Below are positions 35,294 to 47,393 of a stretch of DNA of 64,000 nt, one piece after another. The DNA is from Epichloe hybrida. Taxonomy: Eukaryota > Ascomycota > Sordariomycetes > Hypocreales > Clavicipitaceae. The notes beneath the pieces are model-generated. The model saw only the letters and a list, made by a program, of their open reading frames with translations, searched no databases and was not told the DNA's origin. Each line of letters starts with the position of its first letter. Position 1 is the stretch's first letter. A program made the position numbers and the translations under genes. Location of the stretch: NCBI GenBank assembly GCA_019022495.1, contig JAFEKR010000003.1, positions 2,542,001 to 2,606,000 on the forward strand. The letters are read 5' to 3'.

Positions 35294-36994
35294 ATGAACT
35301 TGAGTCAACAGTCCATCCACGATGTCATACATCCCACAGCAGCTTTTTCTGTCTATCAGCCAAGTGTCGACTCCAGAACAGGAGCAGCAAGGCAAACACA
35401 TGCAGACTGGGAAGAGTCAAGCTTAAACCCGAGAAACCGAATCAACTCCCTTGCGCCTCCAAGAAATCCTCTGTGGCGTATAGATGGCTGTACAGCTTTT
35501 GGAACACAATTCTATGCTGTACCACAGTTTGTGGATAAGATGCCACCGTTCCGAGTCGATGTTTTCATCCCAGAGCCGGCAACACTGTCAGCGGATCTCC
35601 GGGATGCCCTCGATCTCGACGTGACGTTTTACACTAGAGATTGCACCAAGATATCGCGTCTTGGGATTACAAACCATATTTTGAGAATTCTTCAGCATTG
35701 GAGCTCTGGCCATGATGACCCCAGGCAGATATACCAGAACTTGCCATTTGGTTCTCGAATTGTGTTCCAAAATCTGCCCAAGGATGTTGCAGCCACATCG
35801 ATATCTGTGGCGCCTACGCATCATCTGGAGAGGCAGCTCCTTTCCGTGGCGTATTTGGAGAAGTCGTGGGGCGACAGTGTTACTCTTCCTCGGACCGTCG
35901 ACATCAATGATGTAGTGTATTTGTCACAGTTACACGACAGCGTCTGTCTTGTTGAGATTGAAGGGAAAAGATGGATTTTCAAGGGTTTGACAAGTTACAC
36001 CAAATACCTCTATCATGAACTAAGACAGCTGCTTTTGATGCCACCGCATCCCAACATCGTATCTAGGCCAGTTCATCTCGTCACCAAGAGATGCAGCTTT
36101 GGCAACAAGACGGCGGTCATAGGGTTTACCCTGGAATTCCACATACACGGAAGTCTGCGTGACCTTGTCCCATTCTTGCAGTTACACGGCCAAGTGTCAC
36201 TTGCCGATAAGACAAGATGGTCCTTACAGCTAGCCTCTGCACTGCTGCATCTCCACAACGTCGCACACTTCTTCTATCCAGATCTGAGATTGGACAATAT
36301 CGTCTTGTCCGGGTCTCGTGATGCGGTCATGGTCGACTTCGAGCAACGTGGGGTTTGGTGCGAGTTTGCAGCTCCTGAAGTCAACGCCATTGAGTATATC
36401 CGGCTGCTGGCGATTGACGACGAAATAGACGCCTGCATTCAAAGCAAGTACGCTGGCATCCTTTCGGGAATGCTGCCCGGATGGGAGGAAATGGGTCAAG
36501 GGGAAGAATACACGTGGCCGTCAAAGGGTTACAACGTGCCGTGGTCTTGTTTGACGCGCACCGAACAGGAGGCTTGTGAGGTCTACATGCTTGGAAGAGT
36601 GCTTTGGTGCACCTTTGAAGCCACCAGTGCGCCTCAGCGAGCTGCTGTGTGGTTGTCGTACCCGTGGGAGCCGCAGGTGGAGTTTCCGGGTTACACCATT
36701 ACGCCCGAGCCGATGAGGCAGTTGATCGATGCTTGTACTCGGGGAAGACGAATGGGTCTGAGCAAGCTCATCGTCAGAAAGCAGAAGAAGCTGGTCATGC
36801 GCGAGCTGGGGAGGACAGAAGCATCCACCGCGGAGGAGGTGCAAAAGACGGCAAGCGATTGGTGGGCAAGGGAGATTGAAGACTCGGTCAATTGGCTTCG
36901 AGAAAGGGCTGCAGGCATGGAGTCGGGGACTTGGAATGAGAACTTTTACAACAGGCCCAGTCTACAACAGGTGCATGATGCACTTGCAAGTTGA
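35294..36994 (+). CDS. Protein-kinase-like protein with altered motifs
   Basis: A single exon encodes 566 residues from an ATG in a CACC context. A second good start at 35540 (MPPFRVDV) would give 484 residues and is the more conserved-looking beginning. A kinase-like domain covers about residues 200-480. The putative ATP lysine is K230 (WIFKGL), the catalytic loop reads YPDLRLDN (Asp330, Asn335), the metal-binding loop reads DFE (Asp348) in place of DFG, and APEV follows. The HRD histidine is replaced by Tyr-Pro. The key Lys, Asp and Asn are present, so activity is possible, but the missing HRD and DFG glycine are unusual. Similar divergent kinases are common and poorly studied in filamentous fungi. 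The Trp-rich C-terminus (WWAREIEDSVNWLRER) is outside the domain. Confidence 0.78.
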   Translation: MNLSQQSIHDVIHPTAAFSVYQPSVDSRTGAARQTHADWEESSLNPRNRINSLAPPRNPLWRIDGCTAFGTQFYAVPQFVDKMPPFRVDVFIPEPATLSADLRDALDLDVTFYTRDCTKISRLGITNHILRILQHWSSGHDDPRQIYQNLPFGSRIVFQNLPKDVAATSISVAPTHHLERQLLSVAYLEKSWGDSVTLPRTVDINDVVYLSQLHDSVCLVEIEGKRWIFKGLTSYTKYLYHELRQLLLMPPHPNIVSRPVHLVTKRCSFGNKTAVIGFTLEFHIHGSLRDLVPFLQLHGQVSLADKTRWSLQLASALLHLHNVAHFFYPDLRLDNIVLSGSRDAVMVDFEQRGVWCEFAAPEVNAIEYIRLLAIDDEIDACIQSKYAGILSGMLPGWEEMGQGEEYTWPSKGYNVPWSCLTRTEQEACEVYMLGRVLWCTFEATSAPQRAAVWLSYPWEPQVEFPGYTITPEPMRQLIDACTRGRRMGLSKLIVRKQKKLVMRELGRTEASTAEEVQKTASDWWAREIEDSVNWLRERAAGMESGTWNENFYNRPSLQQVHDALAS

Positions 36995-38342
36995 GGAATT
37001 TCAGACGCAGAGCAACGGTATTGCTCTTTTTGCCCTTTGAAAACGTCTTCTTCCCCTCTTTGACAAGACTTTTTTCTTTCTTTTTCTTTCGGATAGGATA
37101 AAACGAGCAGAGACGACGAATTCAGGACTTGTTCAAGTAGCTTGGAATATGCGCCGGTCGATGAGTAGTGAATGAGAACTATATTCAACGAGATTAATAA
37201 AGAAAGACGGAAAAGTGATGGGAAAACGCCCCTTGTGAATCAAGAAGTGTCCCAGCCAGCAATCAATCCGGTTCATCAGCCACCATCAACACGTTGAACT
37301 TGAAAGTTGAAACCGGGAGGCCTGCATTCGAGGCCGGGGGTTTTCATCATCTCCACCACCAAGAAAAAATCCTGCCACAGCCTGGAATCAATCGGACGTA
37401 GTTGCATTGTCCGAACGGATTGTCAGAGACGACGTCCCTGGCTTGGCCTGAACCCTTGTTATGCAACGGCCAGCCCACGAGCAAGACGGGTGGATGTACG
37501 GATTACATATTGATGAAACGGGTCCAAGCATCACGACCCGACACATGACTTCCCAGATCGTAGGTCCATGACCTGCTCCTGTGCCAGGTGTGCATTGGCA
37601 AAAGAACTTGCTGGAACGGAACAAGGAAATAGCACCGTTGTAACTATAACGAAAGCCTGGGTAGGTAATCTTGGTACTTTGACAAAACAAGAATTCCGTA
37701 AAGAGACAAACTGCACATCACAAAATTTGTGCTCAAATGGTCCATCAGTGAAAACCAGCCGTTTCGCCACTGCCACCTTTGCCAGGAGGTCTGAAATAAT
37801 TCACCTCGGCCAAGAAAATACAATCTCTGGTGACTTTGTCATGTCGTCTCCACGTGCTAACGAACCTTGATTTCCCTGCTCGCCAGTTTCACAATTTCTT
37901 CCCCCTTTCCACCTGAAGGGCAATGAAGCAGAAAAAAAGCAGTGGTAGAATACATTGCAAGGAGTGATGATTGTTTCAAAAAGTAATATCCGCCGCGACC
38001 CTATAATAACAAACATTGATAAGCAAGTTTACTGATTCAAATGACGGTCATGAATCATGTCCATGTCAACAATTCGTGACAATGACGGTGAGAATAATCA
38101 TCGTCTTAACATGGCGCGTGAGTAGCCCGTCACGCGCATGATCGTACAGCAGCTGGTGCCCCTTCGACGAAGCGGACTGCTCGCGCGCCGGCATGACCCT
38201 TTGGCATGATGCCGGCAACGGACTTGCCCTTTCGTAGGATCGTCCTCGGATCCGACGAAGCAGACTTGAGAGGTGATAAGGACCGGCCCGAAGACTTGGA
38301 GGGTGTCTTGTCTTTCAGGCTGTCTACAGGCCGGTCGGATTG
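36995..38342. other. Convergent intergenic region
   Basis: No gene recognised between the kinase-like gene (+) and SF3B6 (-). The best open frame (37568-37870, +) has no family character. Confidence 0.55.
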
Positions 38343-39083
38343 TCAATCTATACCGTGCTGCTTCTTGAGCTGCGCTAAAGATTCCCGACGGGCTTCCAGG
38401 TCCTCTTTTGACTTGATCATCTTTTCTGGCTGGTGATACAGAACTGCCGGGATGTTAGTTACAGCACGGGCGATGAAGGTGAAGATGAAGATGATTAACA
38501 GGTGTCAGAATTAACCCATAAAAAAAAACATACCAACTAGGTAACGGTTCTGGAAATTGAAGCCGTTGAGCTTGTCGCAGGCTTGCTTGGCATCCATAAC
38601 ATCTTCATAGACCACAAAGGCCGTCCCCTTGGTAGCGTTTGAAATGCCCTGTCGAACTTGGCTATATAGGGTTAAAAAAACAAACATAATTATTAGCTTT
38701 CAGCCATCCACAATTACCGTCATCGTTTAAGTATCGTGATGGAGGACGCATACCGAATAGGGCCGAATTTTCCAAAGAGATCGAAGAGCTCCTCTGGAGT
38801 TACGCTGTAGCTAAAGTCGGTGTCAGTTCGGGCTGCTTTTCGTTGGAGAGTCGACTTCAGACGTCCGGGCTTATCTACCTTAAGTTCTTGACGAACAGAG
38901 CTCTGCAATGATGGTTAGGATGTTTCAAATGCGATGTAAATGGGGGGGCAAGATGGGCATCGTGATGGTCGTGGGCGAACGGGGGCATCGTGATGACTGG
39001 GGAAAAAACCCGGTCGGTCGACCACGACGAATCCGGACTCACCTGTTGACTTCGGGTGCGAGTTTCCCGCCGCGACTACTCAT
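38343..39083 (-). CDS. SF3B6: Splicing factor 3B subunit 6 (p14, branch-site protein)
   Basis: Five small minus-strand exons (39083-39043, 38902-38879, 38810-38754, 38661-38534, 38443-38343) join to give 116 residues, the usual length for p14. The protein is one RRM: RNP2 is LFVKNL, RNP1 is GTAFVVY, with GKFGPIRQVRQG between them and a basic C-terminal tail ending KKQHGID. In the SF3b complex of U2 snRNP p14 contacts SF3B1 and lies near the branch adenosine. Exon 2 is only 24 nt, and four introns in a 351-nt coding sequence is dense for a fungus. The gene is divergent from the DNA glycosylase gene, about 630 bp apart. Confidence 0.96.
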
Positions 39084-39243
39084 TCTTTGGATGGAAATTG
39101 TTGAAATTGAAGGGGGACTCGAAAAGGTCGGCGACGGGTCCGTTGAGGATCGAGGGTTTGGGGGAGGGGATGGACTGCGAGGCCAGATCCGAGCGGAGGC
39201 GCAAGACGATGAGGGTGACTGGACTCACCGGGCAATAACTTTT

Positions 39244-39255
39244 CATCACGTGATG
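39244..39255. promoter_or_regulatory. CATCACGTGATG palindrome in a divergent promoter
   Basis: A 12-bp perfect palindrome with a CACGTG core lies 161 bp upstream of the SF3B6 start and 457 bp upstream of the glycosylase start. TCACGTGA is a classic site for bHLH or bHLH-Zip factors. A role is inferred. Confidence 0.4.
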
Positions 39256-39711
39256 AAGGCTATAGATGATGTGGTTGGCAGCTGCACTAGTCCATGCAGC
39301 CCGAGCTCCCCTGATGGTGGATCACACCCTGAGTGCTCGCGAATGGTCAGTCCGCTGCGCGCCAGTCTCCTTTGATAGCTACCGTTGGCGATCACGGTTC
39401 CTCGTCTACATTGGGGTGGTGTAATGTGATGCTGCGACCGGCTTGCTCTACGACGGAAAGTCAAGTTTCGTAGACCTTTGGCATCAACAATGGTCCCTGA
39501 ATCGCCAACAAACCATGAAATTTAATGAGTTGCGGCCTCAATGCAAATAGAGCCCCGCTTTTCATTCCATTGATAACAAGTCCCTTCGGCCAGATTACAG
39601 TATGAGTCTCATATGAGCACTGTACCGGGATTTCCAGATTCATAACCTCAAATGGCCCTCGCCTACTCCGTGGCAACCACCGCTTGATCAAGTAATGTGC
39701 ATAATTCTTGC

Positions 39712-41403
39712 ATGCCAAAACGCCCTACCCACGCGCTGGCCATTGTCCACTTCTCGCAAGTGCAGTGCAAGCTTGGTAAAAGGAAGCCCGATGCGATGAC
39801 AATGTCAAAATGCTTTGGGGCCTCTGTCTTATCGGCATTTGACGTGCATGAAGACGCAGCCGACTTTCTTTCATATTTAATCGAGTCCTCAGATACGCCT
39901 GCTAAGCAAAAAAGATCGTTGGTGAATGCAAGCATTCTTGCATGCTCTGAAGATTTTGATCATCTCGTCAGCTGTGCCACTGCAATTCAACAGTCAATAC
40001 CCCGGGATCAAAACAGCTTGGAAGGAAACGATGTTCTAACGTTCGTATGGCACATATTGACCAGTGAGAGACATTCAGTCGACGTACATCCGGCACCGTG
40101 GGCAGAAACCGACCGCCTTATCTTACTGGCCCAAGAACTTGCCAATGATGCTCCATACATCTGCAGACCGTCTTCTAAGATCGGCCAGATAACAGACGCT
40201 GGCTCAGCAAAGAGAAGATACCGCCGACCCAGATCCGCGTCCACCAATGCAAAATCACACTACTGGTCCGAGGAAAAAGGCGCAACTGAAAGACAGATTC
40301 GAGTGGACAATGCAATTGATGGTCGAGGCTGTCACCAGCAGCGAGTTGACTCGGTTGCGTGTGCTGGCAGATATGGTGCCGATTTGAGCGTCAAACTCAC
40401 AACGCAACCGTCAGCCACAAAGAAACAAGGCTGCACCATAGCAAAAACAGTCAAATCAGCTCTAGATGACAAGTGCAGTCATTCCGAATGCAGATCGTTG
40501 TTCATAAAGCTTGCCAACAACCGTGCCCTTGACCCGTCGTCATCGTCGCCATATTTCGCCCCGGCCATCAATATTGAAAAGCTATCAAAAAGAAAGCTCG
40601 CTGGAGTTGTATCAAGCGTCCCGTTCCCACCACTCTATTTGGCGCAATTTGGGCTTATCCAGGAAAAGATGGCCCACGAACCATTCTGGCTGTTGATAGC
40701 GGTGACTTTCTTGATCAAAACGAACGGTCAAGTTGCCCTACCCGTTTTCTTCAAAGTTAAAGAACGATTCCCATCACCGAGGCACCTGGCAGATCCCCTC
40801 AACGCGGAAGAATTGCTGGGCATGATTCGCCATCTTGGTTTGGCAACAAATCGACTCAAGTTTGTTCAGAAGTACGCCACTGGATTCTTGAAGGCGCCGC
40901 CCATGGCCGGGAGGGCATACAGAGTCAAAAATTACGATAAACGCGATATTCCATCCGATTCTAGAGACGGAAAAGTGTACTCTGTTGGAGTTCAAGACGA
41001 AGAACGGGACACGTCGTTGGCATTGGACACTTGCGATGGAAAAGACACCATGGAAGCGTGGGAGATTGGCCACATGACCCAAGGAAAATATACACTGGAC
41101 AGTTGGAGAATATTCTGTCGAGACCAACTACTCGGCCGAGCCGAGGACTGGAACGGCAAGGGCAAGGGGCTAGAGCCAGAGTTCCAGCCCGAGTGGATGA
41201 GAGTGATGCCTCGAGACAAGGAGCTTCGCGCATACTTGCGATGGATGTGGATGCGGAAAGGTTGGGAATGGGATCCCATGACGGGAGAACGGAAGATGCT
41301 TCGTCCCGAACTGAAGAGAGCCGTGAATGAGCATCGAGTTGAGTATGATGACGAGGGCGGACTGCGAATTCTGGATTCTCCACGGCCAAGTTCCAGGAGT
41401 TGA
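39712..41403 (+). CDS. MBD4-like HhH-GPD DNA glycosylase
   Basis: A single exon gives 563 residues from the first ATG (in-frame alternatives at 39796 and 39802). The C-terminal 250 residues resemble the MBD4 glycosylase domain: LIQEKMAHEPFWLLIAVTFLIKT from residue 314, a helix-hairpin-helix region with HLGLATNRLKF, and GKYTLDSWRIFC with the expected catalytic Asp at about 463. MBD4 enzymes remove thymine or uracil mispaired with guanine, mostly after deamination of 5-methylcytosine. No methyl-CpG-binding domain is visible; the N-terminal 300 residues are basic and low in recognisable order. The protein should be nuclear. It is of interest here because the same genome shows RIP-type C-to-T mutation. 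Confidence 0.82.
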   Translation: MPKRPTHALAIVHFSQVQCKLGKRKPDAMTMSKCFGASVLSAFDVHEDAADFLSYLIESSDTPAKQKRSLVNASILACSEDFDHLVSCATAIQQSIPRDQNSLEGNDVLTFVWHILTSERHSVDVHPAPWAETDRLILLAQELANDAPYICRPSSKIGQITDAGSAKRRYRRPRSASTNAKSHYWSEEKGATERQIRVDNAIDGRGCHQQRVDSVACAGRYGADLSVKLTTQPSATKKQGCTIAKTVKSALDDKCSHSECRSLFIKLANNRALDPSSSSPYFAPAINIEKLSKRKLAGVVSSVPFPPLYLAQFGLIQEKMAHEPFWLLIAVTFLIKTNGQVALPVFFKVKERFPSPRHLADPLNAEELLGMIRHLGLATNRLKFVQKYATGFLKAPPMAGRAYRVKNYDKRDIPSDSRDGKVYSVGVQDEERDTSLALDTCDGKDTMEAWEIGHMTQGKYTLDSWRIFCRDQLLGRAEDWNGKGKGLEPEFQPEWMRVMPRDKELRAYLRWMWMRKGWEWDPMTGERKMLRPELKRAVNEHRVEYDDEGGLRILDSPRPSSRS

Positions 41404-42400
41404 GTCATCAACTCGCGGAATGACCATGGACAAGGAGCGAGCAACGTGTGCACAAGGCGCGGCGTGATTGGCATTGGCGACAGGAAGTCAGGACTCATCA
41501 GGAGGGAAGACATGGAAGTGGTTTTTGTGTTTTATCCTGCACCCTGCACTGGCAGTGCGTTAATATGTAGTCCGTAGGGCGCCGGGATGCGCGTTGGCCT
41601 TTGTGGAGACCACGACTGGCCAAAGTGGACACGGGCGGCATGCGCCATCAGTGCCCATCACGCACGTTGGAAAAGGACACAGTTGCGCCTGTGGTCACTG
41701 ATGGCTGTCTGGTGCTAACATCTGTTGCTGTCTGGCGCTATGTATGTAATCGAGGCGTTCAATTCGTCAGACAGATCTGGTCATACATATGTACACCCCA
41801 CTGTACAGTGGTGTGTTATGTATTACTGTGCCCCGGCCCAATTCATCCCCACCCCTCGGCGAATTCTAAAGACCATCTTCAAACTTCTTCCTCTCTATAA
41901 CCGTATCATGCACGTCCGCAGTCTCGCAAAAAGGTGACCGACCAGTGACCACTGACCAGTTTTGCTCCGGCGCGGCCCATCCACCCGCGCTCGTCCTTCT
42001 CACTCCTTCTCACTCCTTCTCACTCCTTCTCACTCCTTCTCACTCCTTCTCACTCCTTCTCACTCCTTCTCACTCCTTCTCACTCCTTCTCACTCCTTCT
42101 CACTCCTTCTCACTCCTTCTCACTCCTTCTCACCCCTCCCTCATCATATAGCTGAGCCAACCAGCTCGATTGTGCGGATTTGCCAAGTCTCATTATTAGC
42201 TCAAAGGATTACTCAAGGACTGCCACCGACCTCACCCTGTCGTCTTCCCGGCCGGCCTGGCTCCTCTTGCCTTGTTGTCGTCGCACAAAAGGACAGACAG
42301 ATCAATCAATCGCCCGTTATCATTATATCATCATCACCACACGCGCCTTCCCTACTTGCCACATTCAACCAGCTTTCCTTTGCAGCCCCGTTCCACGACA
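41404..42400. other. Promoter region of the Erv29 gene
   Basis: No gene seen. The main feature is a 140-bp tandem array of a CT-rich 10-mer, then CT-rich and CA-rich leader sequence up to the ATG. Confidence 0.6.
41994..42133 (+). repeat. 10-bp tandem repeat, about 14 copies
   Basis: Perfect head-to-tail copies of CTCCTTCTCA, ending 267 bp before the Erv29 start codon. The pyrimidine/purine strand asymmetry is complete, apart from one A per unit. Confidence 0.97.
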
Positions 42401-43594
<1,194 letters not shown>

Positions 43595-45166
43595 ATTGGA
43601 CACTCGACCTGGAAAGGCGAGATTATATAAAACGGAAGACTTGTCACGAATTCCAATGCCTGACGATCTCCCGACTAACAGCAATCGATCGATTTATCCC
43701 CAACACGGGAGCAACTTTTTAGCGGGGCGCTCCTTTGGGTAACAGGGGCAATGCTTTGGAAAAGAACAAGAGAGATGAAGTTCCCTCGGAGGTTTTTCTA
43801 CCACGAGGACGGCTGTCATGAATACTATCATTTCACTGGTTTGCGATATATTAGAAGATTTATGTGGGGGATGTAGTGACACCGGGCGGAAGCTTCTGAC
43901 AATTTTCCTCTTAATCTATCTGTTTGGTCATGACGTGGACAGTTCGTCCAACTCAAATTTTTGTGGTGAGATTGCGAATGTGTCCGTGTGTACCATGAGC
44001 GCGCTTGATGGGGCCATACCTTTTTATTTTTTTTTCGAAACATACTTCCAACCCATCATCTGGCTGCTGTGCGAGAAGCTGCAGCCGAGGAGGTTGGCTA
44101 ATCCCAGTTGATGGAGGAGCTGCACGGGGCGATGGAAGATGGAGAGGAGTCGGGGACGAACGAGCCTTCTGGGGAGCTGTGGACTTCGGGACGCTGACGG
44201 TAGGGAAGGGGGGGGGGGGACATGGAGTTGGAGTGGAAAGATGGCTTTGTGTTGACAACTAGGTATGAAGTTTTGCTGGGCAATGACAATGACGATGACG
44301 AAGAGGTGGTTGGATGGAACCTCAAACACTCAAAAGACAAAGGACAAGCATTTGCCTACTGGGAGCCCGCTCGTTCTCTGCTTTAGCGGCACGACAAGCA
44401 AGCTGTTCTTGAAGCGTCCTCAGAGGTCGAACCGCGCACTCAGTCGATATAATGTAATTGAAATTTCATGCCATGCGTGCGTCTGATGTGTATATATATG
44501 CATCCACTTCGCTAAAACAACCCTCCCTTCCCCTTCCGCCAGCCTTCCACACTCCGCGGCAAGCTAATTCGTAAAAAAATACCCAATGATGGAGATGAGA
44601 CGAAACCGAACCGGGCAAAACCAGCCAGCACAAGCTGACAGCTGACAGCAGAAAGCAGAAAGCAGAAAACACCAAGGGGCGCATGCAAAAACGGACATAC
44701 TTGCTGTTGCCTCTTCCGTTGCGCCTTCAAACTCAAATACCAGAAGAAAATAATGCCAAAAAAAAAAAAGGGCCGTAACACGCTCGCCACCCTCCCAAAC
44801 CATCATCCCAGGCTATCACCACCCTCTTTGCCTGGGTCCCACCTCCAATTCACGTCCGCCTGGTAACTGCTTCGTCGCCGAGGTATAGCCAACAGCTTCG
44901 CTCCTTGCTGTGTTTCAGCTCCCGACGAGAAGTGTCGAGCCGAAAACACGGCAGGGAGGTAATATCAAAAACCACATGCATGCATGCTGTGCGGTAATGT
45001 AACACGAATCGCTTGTCAAAACAGACATCAGAGTGGTTTGTCATGATCGTTAAAAAAAATAAAAATAAAAGCAGGAACAAAAAACTTTGGCTGGGCCGTG
45101 GGTATTCGGAATCAAGCACTCGAAATCGAGTCACCGATGCTGGACTCGCTGTGACTGGCATGTCCC
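43595..45166. other. Convergent intergenic region
   Basis: No supported gene between Erv29 (+) and CDC14 (-). Contains a G run at 44208-44219 and A runs near 44757-44770 and 45051-45070. Confidence 0.55.
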
Positions 45167-47393
45167 CTATGACGAGCCTGAAACTTTTCGCGCCGTAGTA
45201 GCAGCCATGGCAGAGGCAGACATGCTTGCGCTGCCAACACGGCCGCTGGTCTTTCGAACACCAGCAGACTCCTTGGCTCGCAGAGGAGACTCGGATCCCA
45301 TGCGCTTGCTGCCGCGAACCTTGGTCATGACGCTAGGCGTACTAGCAACACGATCCACCGTCTTTGGTCGACCAGATCCAACATTCTCGGCATCTTGAGA
45401 CGCATCGTTATTGATTACATAGACAGTCGACGTTGTCTGGCTGACAGCGCGGACCTTGGGGCTTCGAATCGGTGACTGCGATGGCTTGCGATGACTCCGC
45501 ATGCGAAGATGCAGCTCCTCATCCGAATCAGTTCCTTGTGAGTGACGGTGCATGGTCATGATCTCCGTCTCGCGCTCGACCCCAGTTTCCTCTTCGACGC
45601 TCGTTCTATGCACACCAGATCGCTGATAGGGGTAGTGGCGGTCCGCCGCACGGGTCGTCTTTCTTGGCTGTCCTGGAGTAGGCGCCGGCAAGTAGTCCTC
45701 CTGCACACCGTTCTTGCGGTCTTGGTCCACTTCGCTCAGAGGAGTGCGGTTAGATGGGCTGCGATTCGGGGGGGTAGACATTTGTCCATTGCGGAGGTTT
45801 GTCTTGTGCATGGCTCGGACGGGTGTACTCGGCGGAGGATTGGCAGCGGCCATCTCCTTTCTCAAGCGACGCTCGACGCGCTCCTCCACCCACCACTCTC
45901 GGAAAGTGCCTTGGTTCAGATGCAGCCAGTGCTGTTGGGGGCCAACAACCATGCCGGGTCGCATGAATCGCATGAAGGAAATGACTTCATCGGCGGTGAA
46001 GCCATGGCGGTAGATCAGGTAGGCACCAATGAGGCAGCCAGTTCGGCCAAGGCCAGCCTTGCAGTGAACGGCGATGCCCTTCTTCTTGACGGTGATGGTC
46101 TCGTGCGCCAGCCGGATAAACTTGCGGACTGTTGCAAGGGGTGGGCAGGTGCCGTCGTCAAATATCATGTCCAGGTGCTGAATTCCCAAAGCTTCAAAGT
46201 ACGATGGAGAGTAGAGATGTGAATTTAGGCGAACCACCAAGCCAATGTTCTTGTCCGAAAAATGGGTCAAGACGTTCTTGAAGGGGTGTGGCAAAGTCGG
46301 GTGGGCGTCAACTGCATCCAAATCTCTCGGTAATAAAGGATAGAGCTCAGAGTCTTCCGTAATCTTGGCAACGGGCGTGTGCTGAGGGGAAGCAAATGCG
46401 AGAAAGTGAGGCGTGATCCAGTTGAAGTCTCCGTGCTCTACACGCTCATACCTCTCGTACATCTCGAGGTCAAAGTTGTCGAGGTCGATGCACTTTTCCT
46501 CCTTGGCCTTCCAAACACCATAGACGACATCTTGGACGGTAATGCCGTAGTCTGCCTGACTGTACCCAGCGTCTCGGAAAGGCATCAGCGGGGGGTCGAC
46601 TTGGGCAATGGGAGCGAGAGCCAAATGAGGTGGCCAATTTTGTATCAAGACCATGTAGCATGCAAGCATACAGGCAGCGTTGGCGCGGCCTAGAAGAAGA
46701 AAAGATACACAGTCAGCATCTAGATTTGGAGATTTGGAGCCAGTCCAGGAGTTGCGAAATGATGAATGATTCAGCAGGGCCACTCACTTCTGGGATCAGC
46801 GGCGCTCCAGAAAACAACAGGTCGGTCCTTGTTCTCCTTGGCACCGAGGATATCGTGGAATCGAATGGCGAAACGGTAAAGGTGGCCAATGTGCAGCGGG
46901 CCAAAGTCGTGGTGGAAAGCGTTATACAAGAGACTGTCATCAACGGTGAAGTAGCATGGTGCGGTACGTCCGCTGCTCGTAGACGAGACGGAGTCTGCCG
47001 CTCTTTGCGCTCTCTTCCTGGGCGACAATGGTGATTCGCTGCCAGGGAAAAGGGTATCGGCGGTCGGACGATGGACGTAGGCGGCGAGATACAGGCGGTC
47101 TACGCAGAGCCAAGGAGGGCAATTAGCAAAGCTCGGGTTCGATGGCCATCAACGACTGTGGGCACTCGGGCAGCCATGCAGGCAGATGGATACAGATGCG
47201 TCGGCGGCATGAACGAAAACAAGCCAGATGAAGCCAAAAAAAATAAAAAAAAAATAAAGGGAAGGGGGGAAGGGGGGGGGGGCAATCAATAAAGGCTCCG
47301 TCGTGATGCAGACCGTGTTTGAGGAGGCAACGTACCCGGGATATACTCAATAATTTGCCCCACGTTGGATGCCTGCCTGGAAGAAGGAGCCAT
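45167..47393 (-). CDS. CDC14: CDC14-type dual-specificity protein phosphatase
   Basis: Minus-strand exons 47393-47336, 47099-46788 and 46689-45167 give 630 residues. The N-terminal dsPTP-like half has QIIEYIPG, RLYLA and YFTVDDSLLYNAFHHDFGP. The catalytic loop HCKAGLGRTG has its Cys at residue 333, and GMVVGPQQHWLH follows. The last 250 residues are Ser/Arg rich with many S/TP sites and are probably disordered regulatory sequence. CDC14 reverses Cdk1 phosphorylation at mitotic exit, acting in the nucleolus, nucleus and at spindle poles or septa. Intron 1 (47100-47335) is long, with A- and G-rich tracts. The start is the first ATG in the conserved exon. Confidence 0.96.

Noticed and set aside
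37300..37345. Possible tRNA fragment (TTCGAGGCC near 37330)
   Set aside because: No acceptor stem or A-box could be paired around it.
41994..42133. CRISPR-like array
   Set aside because: A 10-bp unit without spacers is a simple tandem repeat, and the organism is a fungus.
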